Below the pieces are notes generated by a model. That model was not told where the DNA came from and ran no database searches. It saw only the letters and a program-made list of their open reading frames with translations. A program made the position numbers and the translations under genes. A DNA stretch of 64,000 nt from Actinomadura oligospora ATCC 43269 (GTDB lineage Bacteria; Actinomycetota; Actinomycetes; Streptosporangiales; Streptosporangiaceae), in contig NZ_KI912411.1 in assembly GCF_000518265.1 (NCBI RefSeq), forward strand, positions 186,001 to 250,000. Direction: 5' to 3'. Of the stretch, positions 1-8,389 are shown piece after piece (positions within the stretch are counted from its first letter, which is position 1; each line of letters begins with the position of its first letter).

Positions 1-357
1 CACGCGCCGGTCCCCCACATCGTCGAACTGCGGCACCTGGGCGGCAGGATCGCCGCGCCGCCCCCTGTCGGCAACGCGGTCGGGCACCGCGACGCGAGCT
101 ACCTGTTCAACATCTCGTCCCGGCTGGAGCGCGCCGACATCGACGAGATCCGGCCCGCGCACGACCGGCTGCTCAAGGCCATCGCGCCGTGGACGACCGG
201 CGGGCGCGCGCTCAACTTCATGAACGGCGAGAACGCGGGCACGGTGGTGGACACCGCCTACGAGGCGACGACCCTCCGACGGCTGACCAGGCTGAAGAGC
301 ATCTACGACCCGCAGAACACCTTCCGGCACAACCACAACATCCGCCCGGCCGAATAA
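1..357 (+). CDS. FAD-linked oxidase, BBE-type C-terminus (partial)
   Basis: Frame 1 is open from the window edge to a TAA at 355-357, giving the last 118 residues of a protein whose start lies outside. The end reads YDPQNTFRHNHNI, the hallmark of the berberine-bridge-enzyme (BBE) domain that closes FAD-binding PCMH-type oxidoreductases. Such enzymes carry flavin bound covalently to His and often Cys and oxidise alcohols or form C-C or C-O bonds on natural products. The flavin-binding half is not visible, so substrate and attachment mode cannot be judged. It lies convergent to a P450 of the polyketide locus and is probably a tailoring oxidase of that pathway (inference). Confidence 0.8.
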   Translation, partial: HAPVPHIVELRHLGGRIAAPPPVGNAVGHRDASYLFNISSRLERADIDEIRPAHDRLLKAIAPWTTGGRALNFMNGENAGTVVDTAYEATTLRRLTRLKSIYDPQNTFRHNHNIRPAE

Positions 358-365
358 GCGGCGGC

Positions 366-393
366 GGGGCGGGCCTGGTCACGGGCCCGCCCC
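366..393. terminator. Hairpin between convergent genes
   Basis: A 10-bp perfect stem (366-375 with 384-393) and an 8-nt loop lie between the stop of the BBE-type oxidase and the end of the P450 gene. No T-run follows, so it may be a bidirectional or Rho-assisted terminator. Confidence 0.45.
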
Positions 394-1653
394 CGGCCCG
401 CCGAGGTGGACGGGCAGGCTGGTCGTGGAATTGAACACGAAGGACGGGACGGGTGGCAGCTCGGCGGCATCCACCGCGAGCCGCAGGCCGGGGTACCGCC
501 CGAACAGCGCGGGCAGCGCGGCCATCACTTCCATGCGGGCCAGGTGCGCGCCGAGGCAGACGTGCGGTCCGCCGCCGAACGCGAGGTGCTTCTCCGCGGG
601 GCGGGCGGGGTCGAACCGTCCGGCGTCCGGGCCGTACCGCCTCGGGTCCCGGCCGACTCCGCTGAAGGGCGCGAGGATGGCGTCGCCCTTGGGGATGGTG
701 ATCCCGGCGATCGTGATGTCCTCCAGCGGGTACCGGGCCGGGAAGTTGCCCACCGGAGCGTCCCAGCGCAAGGTCTCCTCGACCACCCCGCTCCAGGCGT
801 CCGCGCCGCCCGCGCGGACGAGCGAGAGCCGCTCCGGATGGGTGAGCAGGGCGCGCGTCGCGTTGAGCATCAGCCCGAGCGTGGTCTCGTGACCCGCGCC
901 GATGAGCATCCACAGGGTGTCCTCGAGCTCCCGGTCGGTGAGCGGGTCACCGTCCTCGGCCCCGACGGCGAGCAACGCGCTGGTCAGGTCGCCGGTCGGC
1001 GCCGCGCGGCGCATCTCGATCAGCCGGCTCCACAGCTCGTGCCGCTCACGCTGCAACGCGCCGGTCTCCTCGGCGGTCGTGTTCGCGCGGACGACGCCGT
1101 CGATGAGCCGCCGGAACCGGGGCCACCACGGCTCGGGGACGCCGATCAGCTCGCAGATCACCCGCATCGGGAAGGGGTAGGCGAAGTGCTCGCGCAGCTC
1201 GACCACGCCATCGGGGCGGGCGTGCCGGGGCAGCTCGTCCAGCAGCGCGGCCACGATCTCCTCGATCCGGGGCCGCAGCGCCTCGACCCGCCTGCGGGTC
1301 AACGTGCGGGTCAGCGGGCGACGCAGCCGCTGGTGCGCCGCGCCCTCGCGGGACATCACGCTGTCGATTCGGATCACGTTCAGCAGCGGCCAGTCCGCGG
1401 GGATCTCGCCGCGCCGCAGCGCCTCCCAGTGGTGCCAGTCCCGGCTGACGCGCGGGTCGGTGACCAGCTCGGCGAGCAGCGCGTGTTCGGTGACGGCCCA
1501 CATCCGGACGCCACCGGGCAGGACGGCCCGGACGACCGGTCCGAGCGCGCGCATCCGCGCCGCCTCGCCGTGATGGTCGGCGCCCGACGGGTCGAGCCGC
1601 ACGACGGGGACTTCGGGGACGCTGGGGACCTGGGCGGCCATCGGTTCTGCCAT
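379..1653 (-). CDS. Cytochrome P450 (tailoring monooxygenase)
   Basis: 424 residues, the usual length of soluble bacterial class I P450s. Visible motifs in order: I-helix AGHETT, the K-helix ExxR as EETLR, and heme loop FGGGPHVCLGAH with the cysteine ligand. The acid-alcohol pair (E-T) is intact, so ordinary oxygen activation is expected. The start at 1653 (MAEPMAAQ) is preferred over an ATG 18 codons upstream because GTGGAG lies just before it. It is divergent from the acyltransferase gene and shares a 179-bp promoter region. Closest role: hydroxylation or coupling of the aromatic polyketide; the position oxidised cannot be inferred. Redox partners are not encoded in the window. Confidence 0.93.
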   Translation of the reverse strand: MAEPMAAQVPSVPEVPVVRLDPSGADHHGEAARMRALGPVVRAVLPGGVRMWAVTEHALLAELVTDPRVSRDWHHWEALRRGEIPADWPLLNVIRIDSVMSREGAAHQRLRRPLTRTLTRRRVEALRPRIEEIVAALLDELPRHARPDGVVELREHFAYPFPMRVICELIGVPEPWWPRFRRLIDGVVRANTTAEETGALQRERHELWSRLIEMRRAAPTGDLTSALLAVGAEDGDPLTDRELEDTLWMLIGAGHETTLGLMLNATRALLTHPERLSLVRAGGADAWSGVVEETLRWDAPVGNFPARYPLEDITIAGITIPKGDAILAPFSGVGRDPRRYGPDAGRFDPARPAEKHLAFGGGPHVCLGAHLARMEVMAALPALFGRYPGLRLAVDAAELPPVPSFVFNSTTSLPVHLGGPGAGP

Positions 1654-1764
1654 ATCCGAGATTTCTCCACGCCCATCTTGAAAATCGCTGGATTCTGGCT
1701 GGCACACCCCCTCCCACGGCTCGTGATTTACGTCACCGCTATTTCTTCGGGCCCATTTTTCCCC

Positions 1765-1795
1765 GTCGCGCTAGAGTCGCGGTCAACCATCATTC
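1765..1795 (+). promoter_or_regulatory. Candidate SARP box upstream of acyltransferase
   Basis: GTCGCG occurs at 1765-1770 and again at 1776-1781, exactly 11 bp apart, followed 8 bp later by a -10-like CATTCT (1790-1795). SARP activators of actinomycetes bind heptamer direct repeats with 11-bp phasing placed about 8 bp before the -10 element; two SARP genes lie at 8.4-10.1 kb. Confidence 0.45.
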
Positions 1796-1832
1796 TCATC
1801 AATTCTTGACGCCTTCTTCTAGGACGGCCCGC

Positions 1833-3164
1833 ATGGACGACACCCGCGCGTTGAGCCCCTCGGAACGCTGGTACTGGATCGCCGACCAACTCGCCCCGCT
1901 CACCGTCTGCGCCCGCGTCCGCCTCGAGGGGGACCCCTCGTCCGAGACGTTGACGAGAGCCCTCGGGGCGCTTCAGGCGCGGCACCCGCTGCTCCGCGTG
2001 GCCGTCAGGACGAACCCGGCCGGCGGGGATCCGCACTTCGTGCCGACCGGCAGGGCGATCCCACTGCGCGAGGTCGTCCTGTACCGCGCCGACGAGGAGC
2101 GCTGGGCACGCGAGGCGGACGAGCAGGAGCTCCCGACCCCGATCGACTGGCGGCGGGGCCCCCTCTCCCGCGCCGTCGTGATCCGCCAGCCGGACGGGGT
2201 CAACGACCTGATCTTCGCCATCCCGCACTACATCGCGGACGCGACGACCGCGGTCGTCCTGCTGCGCGAGTGGGTGCGGCTCGCCGCCGACCGGCCGGAA
2301 CGGTCCGCGTCCGCACCGCACGGCGACCGCGGGTCCGTCACTCCGCCGGTCGAGGCCGCCTTCCCGGCGCGTTTCCGCAGGCTGCCGGGCACGCTGCCGA
2401 ACAAGGCCGCCGCCGAGGAGACCTCCGGCCCGGCCGGGGCCGAGATGGGACGGCTCGAAGCCGAGCGGTTCGTCCCGTTCGACCGGCGACGGACGCGGCT
2501 GCTGCACCGGTCGATCCCCGGGGACGCGCTGGAGGGTCTCGCCCTGGCCTGCAAGCGGAACGGTGTGTCGATGCACGGTCTGCTGGCCGCCGCCCTGGTC
2601 TCCGCGGTCGCGCGCGACGCCGCGGGATCGCCCGCGACGCACTTCGCGGTCGGCTCGCCGATCAGCATCCGTGACGAACTCGACCCGCCGGTGCCCGAGG
2701 ACGAGGTCGGCGCGTACGCGTCGGCGCTGCCCTCGGCCGTCCGTTACCGCCCGGACGACCCGTGGACGATGGCCCGCGACATCGCCCGCGACCTCGCCGA
2801 ACGCCGCGACCTCGGCGAGCACTTCGCCGCCGCCGGGATCCTGGAGGAGCTGGGTCCGGCCACCGTCGCGGAGAGCGAGCCGTTCGTCCGGTACATGGAG
2901 GAGCACGGCCCGTTCAACTTCTACTTCTCCAATCTCGGACGCTTCGACTTCCCCGCCGAGATCGGCGGTTGGCGGCTGTCCGGCGCGACCTTTTGCGGCG
3001 GCATATCGGTGGTCGGCTATTTCGCGTCGGTGGCCATCAGCTGCCATGACCAGATGTCGTGGAACTTCACCTATGTCGAGGGCGCGATATCGCGTGACCG
3101 CGCCGAACGCCTCGCCGGGAACACCATCGACATCGCGCTCGCGGCAGCGGAAACCGTTGAGTAG
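1833..3164 (+). CDS. Condensation-domain-like acyltransferase (PapA/WES type)
   Basis: 443 residues. The N-terminus (LSPSERWYWIADQ) and the HxxxD active-site motif as HYIAD (His132-Asp136) mark the CoA/carrier-dependent acyltransferase superfamily of NRPS condensation domains and PapA5. The His acts as general base for ester or amide formation. It stands alone, with no carrier or adenylation domain fused, so it probably acylates a free hydroxyl or amine of the finished polyketide with an acyl-CoA or acyl-ACP donor (inference). Start 1833 follows AGGACGG; an in-frame upstream ATG-like start at 1806 lacks a ribosome site. Divergent from the P450 at 379-1653, with a possible SARP box in between. 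Confidence 0.8.
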   Translation: MDDTRALSPSERWYWIADQLAPLTVCARVRLEGDPSSETLTRALGALQARHPLLRVAVRTNPAGGDPHFVPTGRAIPLREVVLYRADEERWAREADEQELPTPIDWRRGPLSRAVVIRQPDGVNDLIFAIPHYIADATTAVVLLREWVRLAADRPERSASAPHGDRGSVTPPVEAAFPARFRRLPGTLPNKAAAEETSGPAGAEMGRLEAERFVPFDRRRTRLLHRSIPGDALEGLALACKRNGVSMHGLLAAALVSAVARDAAGSPATHFAVGSPISIRDELDPPVPEDEVGAYASALPSAVRYRPDDPWTMARDIARDLAERRDLGEHFAAAGILEELGPATVAESEPFVRYMEEHGPFNFYFSNLGRFDFPAEIGGWRLSGATFCGGISVVGYFASVAISCHDQMSWNFTYVEGAISRDRAERLAGNTIDIALAAAETVE

Positions 3165-3187
3165 GACGGTTCGGTAGGACGGTTCGG
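3162..3187 (+). repeat. 13-bp tandem duplication at the stop codon
   Basis: TAGGACGGTTCGG occurs twice head to tail (3162-3174, 3175-3187) and a third partial copy begins at 3188. The first TAG is the stop codon of the acyltransferase gene, so slippage here would not alter the protein. Confidence 0.8.
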
Positions 3188-3197
3188 TAGGCGTGAA

Positions 3198-3236
3198 ACT
3201 GCCGTCCCCGGGGTGAGGACACCCGGGGACGGCAGT
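3198..3236. terminator. Bidirectional terminator hairpin
   Basis: A 15-bp perfect stem (3198-3212 with 3222-3236) with a 9-nt loop sits between the convergent acyltransferase and O-methyltransferase genes. Confidence 0.7.
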
Positions 3237-3248
3237 GCCTCGCGGGGG

Positions 3249-3929
3249 TCAGCCGAGGTTGAGGCAGAGCTGCACGCCCTGGTGGACCGGGATTCGCATG
3301 CTGAGGAACCCGTTCGCGGGATCGTCGACGTGCGCGAGGAACTCCTCGCGGATGTTCAGGCCGACGTCGAGGTCGATGTCGTCCACGACCACGATCGCGC
3401 CCGGCCGGAGCCTGGGCCGAACGAGGTCCAGCACCGGCAGGCGGAGCGTCGGCCAGCCGTCCAGGTGGAGCAGGTCCACCGTGTCCGGCAGCGTCCGCAG
3501 CGTCTCCAGCGCGTCGCCCTCGCGCAGTTCGATGATGTCGTCCAGCCCGGCGGCGGCGAAGTTCTCGCGGGCACGCCGGGCCTTGTCCGCCTGGAACTCG
3601 GTCGTGATCACCCGTCCGCCGCCGTTGTCCCGCACCGCCGACGCCAGATAGAGCGCCGAGATGCCGAAGGACGCGCCGAACTCCACCACGGTGCGCGCGC
3701 CGATCGACCGCGCGAACAGGTGGAGCAGCTGTCCCGCCTCCGGTGAGACCGCCATGATGATGTCCTTGGCGCGTTCGGCCAGCTCCGCCGGGCTCAACTC
3801 GACGGGATAGTCGGCGGTCACGTCCACGCCCGCCGCCGCGAAGGCGGCCGCGACGTCCTGCCGTTCTTCGGCGGCCAGAAGCCGGTCCAGCGTCGAGGCC
3901 ACCGCGGCCGATCGCAGCGTCGAGGGCAT
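3249..3929 (-). CDS. SAM-dependent O-methyltransferase, class I (Methyltransf_24-like)
   Basis: 226 residues. SAM-binding motif I reads VVEFGASFGIS near residue 82; the acidic residue after strand 2 is in TTEFQADK, and DIDLD follows strand 4. The short single-domain shape resembles caffeoyl-CoA/catechol O-methyltransferases that need a divalent metal. It starts 33 nt after the MDR reductase stop, with AAGGAG before the ATG, so it is the second gene of that unit. Expected to methylate a phenol or catechol of the polyketide (inference). The second methyltransferase at 7024-8103 belongs to a different, dimeric family, so two distinct methyl groups are possible. Confidence 0.85.
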   Translation of the reverse strand: MPSTLRSAAVASTLDRLLAAEERQDVAAAFAAAGVDVTADYPVELSPAELAERAKDIIMAVSPEAGQLLHLFARSIGARTVVEFGASFGISALYLASAVRDNGGGRVITTEFQADKARRARENFAAAGLDDIIELREGDALETLRTLPDTVDLLHLDGWPTLRLPVLDLVRPRLRPGAIVVVDDIDLDVGLNIREEFLAHVDDPANGFLSMRIPVHQGVQLCLNLG

Positions 3930-3962
3930 GAGGGCGCTCCTTGCGTTCGAGGTTTCTCCCCG

Positions 3963-4895
3963 TCAGGGGACCAGGACGATCCGACCGGGCAGATCCCCGG
4001 CGAAGGCGGCATCGTGCACGGCGGCGAGGTCGGTCACCGGCCGCCGCTCGGCCACCGCGATCTCCAGTTCCCCGGCGTCCACCCGCCGGACCAGCTCGGC
4101 GAGCTGCTCGGCGTCACTGCGCGCGAACATCTGCGCCGCGCGCACTCCGCGCCCGATCTCCTCCGGGCCGGGCACGGTCGTGCTGACGAACGCCCCGCCG
4201 TCCGCGACGAGACCGGCGAACAGGGCGGTCTCCTCCGGCTCGGTGCGCACCAGGTGCAGCACCACGTCGAAGCGCTGCCCAGCCAGCTCCTCCGGGACGG
4301 GGACCTTGGTGTAGTCCACGATCCGGTCCGCGCCGTAGGAGTGGACGCGGTCCGCGCTGCGCGCGCTGGCGGTCGCTACCACGACGGCCCCGGCCCGCTT
4401 GGCGAGCTGCACCGCGTATCCGCCGACCGCGCCGCCCGCGCCGTTGATCAGGATGGTCTGGCCCTCCTTGATTCCGGCGTGCTCGAACAGCGCCTGCCAG
4501 GCGGTGACCGCGACCGACGGCAGCGCCGCCGCGTCGGCCAGCTCGCCGATACGCGGCGCGACGGCCAGCGTGTCCGCCGGGACGGCGACGTACTCGGCCG
4601 CCGCGCCCGGCGCGGTCATCGGCAGGAACGCCACGACGGTGTCGCCGGTCCGCCAGCCGCTCACACCCTCCCCGACCTCGGTGACGACGCCGGATACGTC
4701 GTAGTTCGGGATGTGGGGGAACGCCACCGGGAACACCTCTCGGATCACGCCCGCGCGGATCGGGACGTCCACCGGGTTGAACGCGGTACCCGCGACCCGC
4801 ACGACCACCTGGCCGACGCCCGCGACCGGGCGGTCCGCCTCCTCGTGGACCAGGACGTCGCTGTCTCCGTAGGAGTGGTAGCGCATCGCCTTCAT
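3963..4895 (-). CDS. NADPH:quinone reductase-like MDR oxidoreductase
   Basis: 310 residues with the medium-chain dehydrogenase order: N-terminal GroES-like part (AGTAFNPVDVPIRAG) and Rossmann motif GAGGAVGGYAVQLAK near residue 150. The zinc-binding cysteines of alcohol dehydrogenases are absent, so it belongs with zeta-crystallin-type quinone/enone reductases. Start 4895 is fixed by GGGGAG directly upstream; a start 5 codons earlier would bury that site in the gene. Its own strong promoter lies upstream with an inverted repeat. In this context it probably reduces a quinone or enone intermediate. Confidence 0.88.
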   Translation of the reverse strand: MKAMRYHSYGDSDVLVHEEADRPVAGVGQVVVRVAGTAFNPVDVPIRAGVIREVFPVAFPHIPNYDVSGVVTEVGEGVSGWRTGDTVVAFLPMTAPGAAAEYVAVPADTLAVAPRIGELADAAALPSVAVTAWQALFEHAGIKEGQTILINGAGGAVGGYAVQLAKRAGAVVVATASARSADRVHSYGADRIVDYTKVPVPEELAGQRFDVVLHLVRTEPEETALFAGLVADGGAFVSTTVPGPEEIGRGVRAAQMFARSDAEQLAELVRRVDAGELEIAVAERRPVTDLAAVHDAAFAGDLPGRIVLVP

Positions 4896-4921
4896 GCCTC
4901 TCCCCTTCACTGTGAAATCTA

Positions 4922-4971
4922 GTCAGGCATCTTTATAAGGTTGCCGGACTAATAAAGTCAAGCAGCCTGAC
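4922..4971 (-). promoter_or_regulatory. Near-consensus sigma-70 promoter framed by an inverted repeat
   Basis: On the minus strand TTGACT (complement of 4956-4961) and TATAAA (complement of 4932-4937) are separated by 18 bp, an unusually good housekeeping-type promoter for this genome. GTCAGGC (4922-4928) and GCCTGAC (4965-4971) form an inverted repeat that brackets the promoter, as repressor half-sites would. It reads into the MDR gene at 4895. Confidence 0.6.
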
Positions 4972-4977
4972 CAATCT

Positions 4978-5778
4978 TCAGTGCAGCGTTCGGGGATGCA
5001 GTGCCAGGCCGCCGGTCGCGTCGATCACCTGGCCGGTGATCCAGCGGGCGCGGGGCGAGGCGAGGAAGGCGACCACGTCGGCGATGTCCTCGGGACGGCC
5101 GATCCGGCGCAGCGCGGTCGCCGCGCGCAGGTTCGCCTGGACGGCCGGGTCATCACGCAGCCCGGCGAACACGTCGGTGTCGGTGACGCCGGGCGCGACC
5201 GTGTTCACCGTGATCCCCCGGTCGCCCAGCGCGGCGGCAAGGCTGCGTCCCATGATGTCGAGCGCGCCCTTGCTCATGACGTAGCCGACGGCCGGCACCG
5301 CCGTGCGGGCCGCCAGCGTGGACAGGCTGATGATCCGCCCGCCGTCGCGCAGTTCCGGCAGCAACCGCTTGACCAGGAACAGCGGCACCCTGGTGTTGAC
5401 CGCGACCAGCCGGTCGAACTCCTCCGGCGTCAGCTGGTCGAGCGTGGCGAAGCTGACCGTCGCCGCGTTGTTGACCAGGATGTCGAGGCCGGTCTCCGCC
5501 GCGTGCTCGGCAAGCCCGGCCGCCAGGCCGGTGGCGAGGGTCTCGACGTCGCCGGCCACGCCGAACTCGGCGCGGAGGGCGAACGCGCGCCCGCCGTCCT
5601 TCTCGATCGCGGCGACCGTCTCCCCGGCCGCGTCGGCGTTGGTTCCGTAGTGGACGGCGACGAGCGCGCCATCCGCGGCGAGGCGGCGGGCGATGGCCCG
5701 GCCGATGCCGCGCGAGGCGCCGGTCACCAGCGCTGTCTTCCCGGTGAGTTCCACGTTCGGCGCTCCGATGGTCGTCAT
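4978..5778 (-). CDS. Short-chain dehydrogenase/reductase
   Basis: 266 residues. The cofactor motif is TGASRGIG near residue 20, then NNAA near 107, and the catalytic S-Y-K set with YVMSK. The basic residue in TGASRG suits NADPH. It follows the P450 stop by 7 nt and closes the methyltransferase-P450-SDR run. Similar to 3-ketoacyl-ACP reductases; it may reduce a ketone on the polyketide or act as the C-9-type ketoreductase, a role it shares as a candidate with the SDR at 17134-17871. Confidence 0.88.
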   Translation of the reverse strand: MTTIGAPNVELTGKTALVTGASRGIGRAIARRLAADGALVAVHYGTNADAAGETVAAIEKDGGRAFALRAEFGVAGDVETLATGLAAGLAEHAAETGLDILVNNAATVSFATLDQLTPEEFDRLVAVNTRVPLFLVKRLLPELRDGGRIISLSTLAARTAVPAVGYVMSKGALDIMGRSLAAALGDRGITVNTVAPGVTDTDVFAGLRDDPAVQANLRAATALRRIGRPEDIADVVAFLASPRARWITGQVIDATGGLALHPRTLH

Positions 5779-5785
5779 GGGGCGG

Positions 5786-7027
5786 TCATGAGGTCGGTTT
5801 CGTCAGGCGGACGGGCAGGGCGGCGTGGGCGTTCATGATGAACGACCCGCGCGGTTCGAGCCGTCCGGCCGGGACGGCGAGGCTCAGGTCGGGGAAGCGC
5901 GCGAACAGCGCGGGCAGGGCGATGCCGGCCTCCACGCGCGCGAGGGAGGCCCCCATGCAGAAGTGCGCGCCGTGCCCGAAGGAGAGGTGCGTCTTGTCGG
6001 CGCGGGTGATGTCGAAGACGTCGGCGGTGTCGCCGTGCACGTCGGGATCGCGCCCGACGGCGGCGTAGGCGATCAGGATGGGCTCGCCGCGCGGGATCGT
6101 CACGCCGGGAAGCTCGATGTCCTCGGTCGCGAAGCGGAACGGCAGCTGCGCGATCGGCGATTCGAACCGGAGCGCCTCCTCGATCGCGTCCTGCCAGGAG
6201 CAGTCTCCCTCGCGGACGAGATCGAGCTGCCCGGGATGGGTGAGCAGCGCGACGATCGCGTTGCAGAGCAGGTTGGTGACCGTTCCCGACCCCGCGCTGA
6301 GGATCAGGTTGAGCGTGCCGAGCAGTTCGGCGTGGCTCAGCCGCGAGCCGTCCTCCTCGCGCGCCCGGATCAGGGCGCTGGTCAGGTCCTCGCCGGGCTC
6401 TCGCGTCCGTGCCGCGACGAGGTCGCCGATCGCCCGCTGCCACAGCTCGACGTTCCGCCGCGCCTGTGCGCCGTCGATCCTGGTGTCGGTGTTCGCCTCG
6501 CCACCGCGCAGGACGGCGCCGCGGTCCCGCTCGGGGACGCCGAACAGCTCGCAGATCACCCGGCCCGGAAGCGGCGTCCCGAACCCCGCCTTGAGGTCCA
6601 CGACCTCGCCCGGACCGGCCTTCGCCAGCTCGTCCAGCAGCGCGCCGGTGACGCGCTCGACGCGCGGGCGCATCGCCTCCACGCGGCGTGGGGTGAACGC
6701 CTTGGCGATCAGGCTGCGCAGCCGCGTGTGGTCCGTGCCGTGCGAGGTGGTCATGTTCTCGGCGGCCCAGTCCAGCAGCGGCCAGTCCGGGTCGAGCTCG
6801 CCGTTCGCGAAGGCCGTCCAGTGGCGGCGCGGGTCCTTGGAGATCCGCGGGTCGGTCAGCAGCCGCTGGACGAGGTCGTGCCCGGTGACCGACCACGCGG
6901 CCACGCCACCCGGCAGCACCACCCGCGTCACCGGCCCGCGCGCCCGCAGCAGCGCCGCCTCGCCATGGATGTCGGCGCCGGTCCGGTCCAGGATGAACGG
7001 GGCCGGTTCGATGCTCTCGGCCGTCAT
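5786..7027 (-). CDS. Cytochrome P450 lacking the I-helix acid
   Basis: 413 residues. Heme loop FGHGAHFCMGAS and EEALR (ExxR) are intact. The I-helix motif, normally AG-x-(D/E)-T-T, reads AGSGTV: the acidic residue is Gly and the second Thr is Val. Loss of the acid is known in P450s that run atypical chemistry (coupling, rearrangement, peroxide use), so simple hydroxylation should not be assumed. ATG overlaps the stop of the upstream methyltransferase by 4 bp, so the pair is translationally coupled. It shares the ADIHGEAA N-terminal pattern with the P450 at 379-1653, indicating a common ancestor with divergent chemistry. Confidence 0.92.
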   Translation of the reverse strand: MTAESIEPAPFILDRTGADIHGEAALLRARGPVTRVVLPGGVAAWSVTGHDLVQRLLTDPRISKDPRRHWTAFANGELDPDWPLLDWAAENMTTSHGTDHTRLRSLIAKAFTPRRVEAMRPRVERVTGALLDELAKAGPGEVVDLKAGFGTPLPGRVICELFGVPERDRGAVLRGGEANTDTRIDGAQARRNVELWQRAIGDLVAARTREPGEDLTSALIRAREEDGSRLSHAELLGTLNLILSAGSGTVTNLLCNAIVALLTHPGQLDLVREGDCSWQDAIEEALRFESPIAQLPFRFATEDIELPGVTIPRGEPILIAYAAVGRDPDVHGDTADVFDITRADKTHLSFGHGAHFCMGASLARVEAGIALPALFARFPDLSLAVPAGRLEPRGSFIMNAHAALPVRLTKPTS

Positions 7028-8103
7028 GACGCCGTCCGGCCCGCGTCTCCGCTCTTCACCCCGGAGATCACGATGTGGTCCACGAGGTTGTTCACATAGG
7101 CGCGGCCCGCCGGGCGGAACCCGGCCTCCGACATCCAGCTCTCGTACTCCTTCGGCGTGTAGACCATGCCCTCGCCCGACGCGACGGCGTGGAAGTACGC
7201 CGACAGCTCGGCGGCGTGCTGAGGTCCGGTCTCCGCGTCGTCCTGGAACGGGGTGACGACGAACATCCCGGCGTTCGGCCCCGCCGCCCGCGCCGCCTTC
7301 CCGACCACCGCGCGGATCCGGTCGACCGACCAGATCTCCAGGAAGTGCGCGAACAGCACGCAGTCGTAGTCGCCCTCGGGGAACTCGTCCCCGAACGCGT
7401 CCAGGCCGATCGCGCGCACCCGGTCACCGAGACCGGCGCTCGCCGACCGTGCGTTGGCCTCCTCGGCGACGGTGGGCAGGTCGAGGATGGTGACCCGCAG
7501 GTGCGGCCAGCGGCGCGCGAGTTTGGTCGCGTTGACGGCCGTGCCGCCGCCCACGTCCAGGACGTGCGCGTACGAGGAGAGGTCGAGAGTCGCGGCGAGC
7601 TCATCCGACACCTTCTGGCTGAACCCGCCCATCGCGTTGTGGAACGCGCGCTCCAGCCCCGGGTCGGTGGCCAGTCGCGCGTAGAGGGTCGTCGCGTCGT
7701 CCCCGAACTCCCGGTGGAGTCCGACGTTGGTGTTCTTCTTCAGCGACTCGTGGAACCAGCCCATCGAACGGTAGGTGATGTGCTGGTGGTACGGGATGAA
7801 CGCGGCCGGGACCTGGTCGGTGTTGGACGCCAGGGGCTCGGTGATCGCGCTGTTGGAGTACCGGTCACCGTCCTTGCGGACCAGCCCGAACGCGGTGAGG
7901 CCCAGCAGCAGGATGCGGGCGGGCTGCTCCTCCAGGCCGAGCCGTCCGGCGATCTCGGCCCGTGTCAGCCCGGGGGCCTCGGCGAGAACGGAGAACAGCC
8001 CGAACTCGAAGGCGGCACTCAGGTACTGGAAACGGTAATGCGCCACATAGATCGCACGGAGCTCGTCCTGGGGGTCGACTTGGGAAACCTGCGTCTGGGT
8101 CAT
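7024..8103 (-). CDS. SAM-dependent O-methyltransferase (dimeric, AdoMet_MTases_2 type)
   Basis: 359 residues: an N-terminal winged-helix dimerisation region (LTRAEIAGRLGL near residue 50) and a C-terminal SAM domain with motif I as VLDVGGGTAVN near 185. This is the family of TcmO/DnrK-like methyltransferases that act on aromatic polyketides. The start at 8103 follows AGAGGAAG; an upstream in-frame extension has no ribosome site. The gene is first in a unit with the P450 (4-bp overlap) and SDR behind it. Likely methylates a polyketide phenol or carboxylate. Confidence 0.9.
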   Translation of the reverse strand: MTQTQVSQVDPQDELRAIYVAHYRFQYLSAAFEFGLFSVLAEAPGLTRAEIAGRLGLEEQPARILLLGLTAFGLVRKDGDRYSNSAITEPLASNTDQVPAAFIPYHQHITYRSMGWFHESLKKNTNVGLHREFGDDATTLYARLATDPGLERAFHNAMGGFSQKVSDELAATLDLSSYAHVLDVGGGTAVNATKLARRWPHLRVTILDLPTVAEEANARSASAGLGDRVRAIGLDAFGDEFPEGDYDCVLFAHFLEIWSVDRIRAVVGKAARAAGPNAGMFVVTPFQDDAETGPQHAAELSAYFHAVASGEGMVYTPKEYESWMSEAGFRPAGRAYVNNLVDHIVISGVKSGDAGRTAS

Positions 8104-8389
8104 GCCGCGCTTCCTCTGAGAGTCCAGGATTCGGGAGTTCAGCGAACAACGAGAACGCTGGCACCCCGGTCTCAAAGTTCGGTCGAACGGCGGTAGCAGG
8201 TCCGAAGGCGCGGGAGGCCCGCTGGCAGGCAGTCCCGGGAGTAGTACCAACAGTGCAAGGCGACAATCTTGACGGGAAAAGGCCGCAGGTCCGTTACTGC
8301 TGTACCTAGGCAACTCTCGGACGCTTGGTCGCCGCACACCTCGTCAGCGGTCGTCTCCCTTTCTTGACGCTCCCACACGGAGGGTGCAA
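8104..8389. promoter_or_regulatory. Divergent promoter region, methyltransferase / SARP
   Basis: 286 bp without a gene between the methyltransferase (leftward) and the first SARP (rightward). An inverted repeat GTTCG-GT-CGAAC lies at 8177-8188. A TTGACG at 8269-8274 could be a -35 for the SARP, but no convincing -10 follows at the right distance. Confidence 0.35.
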
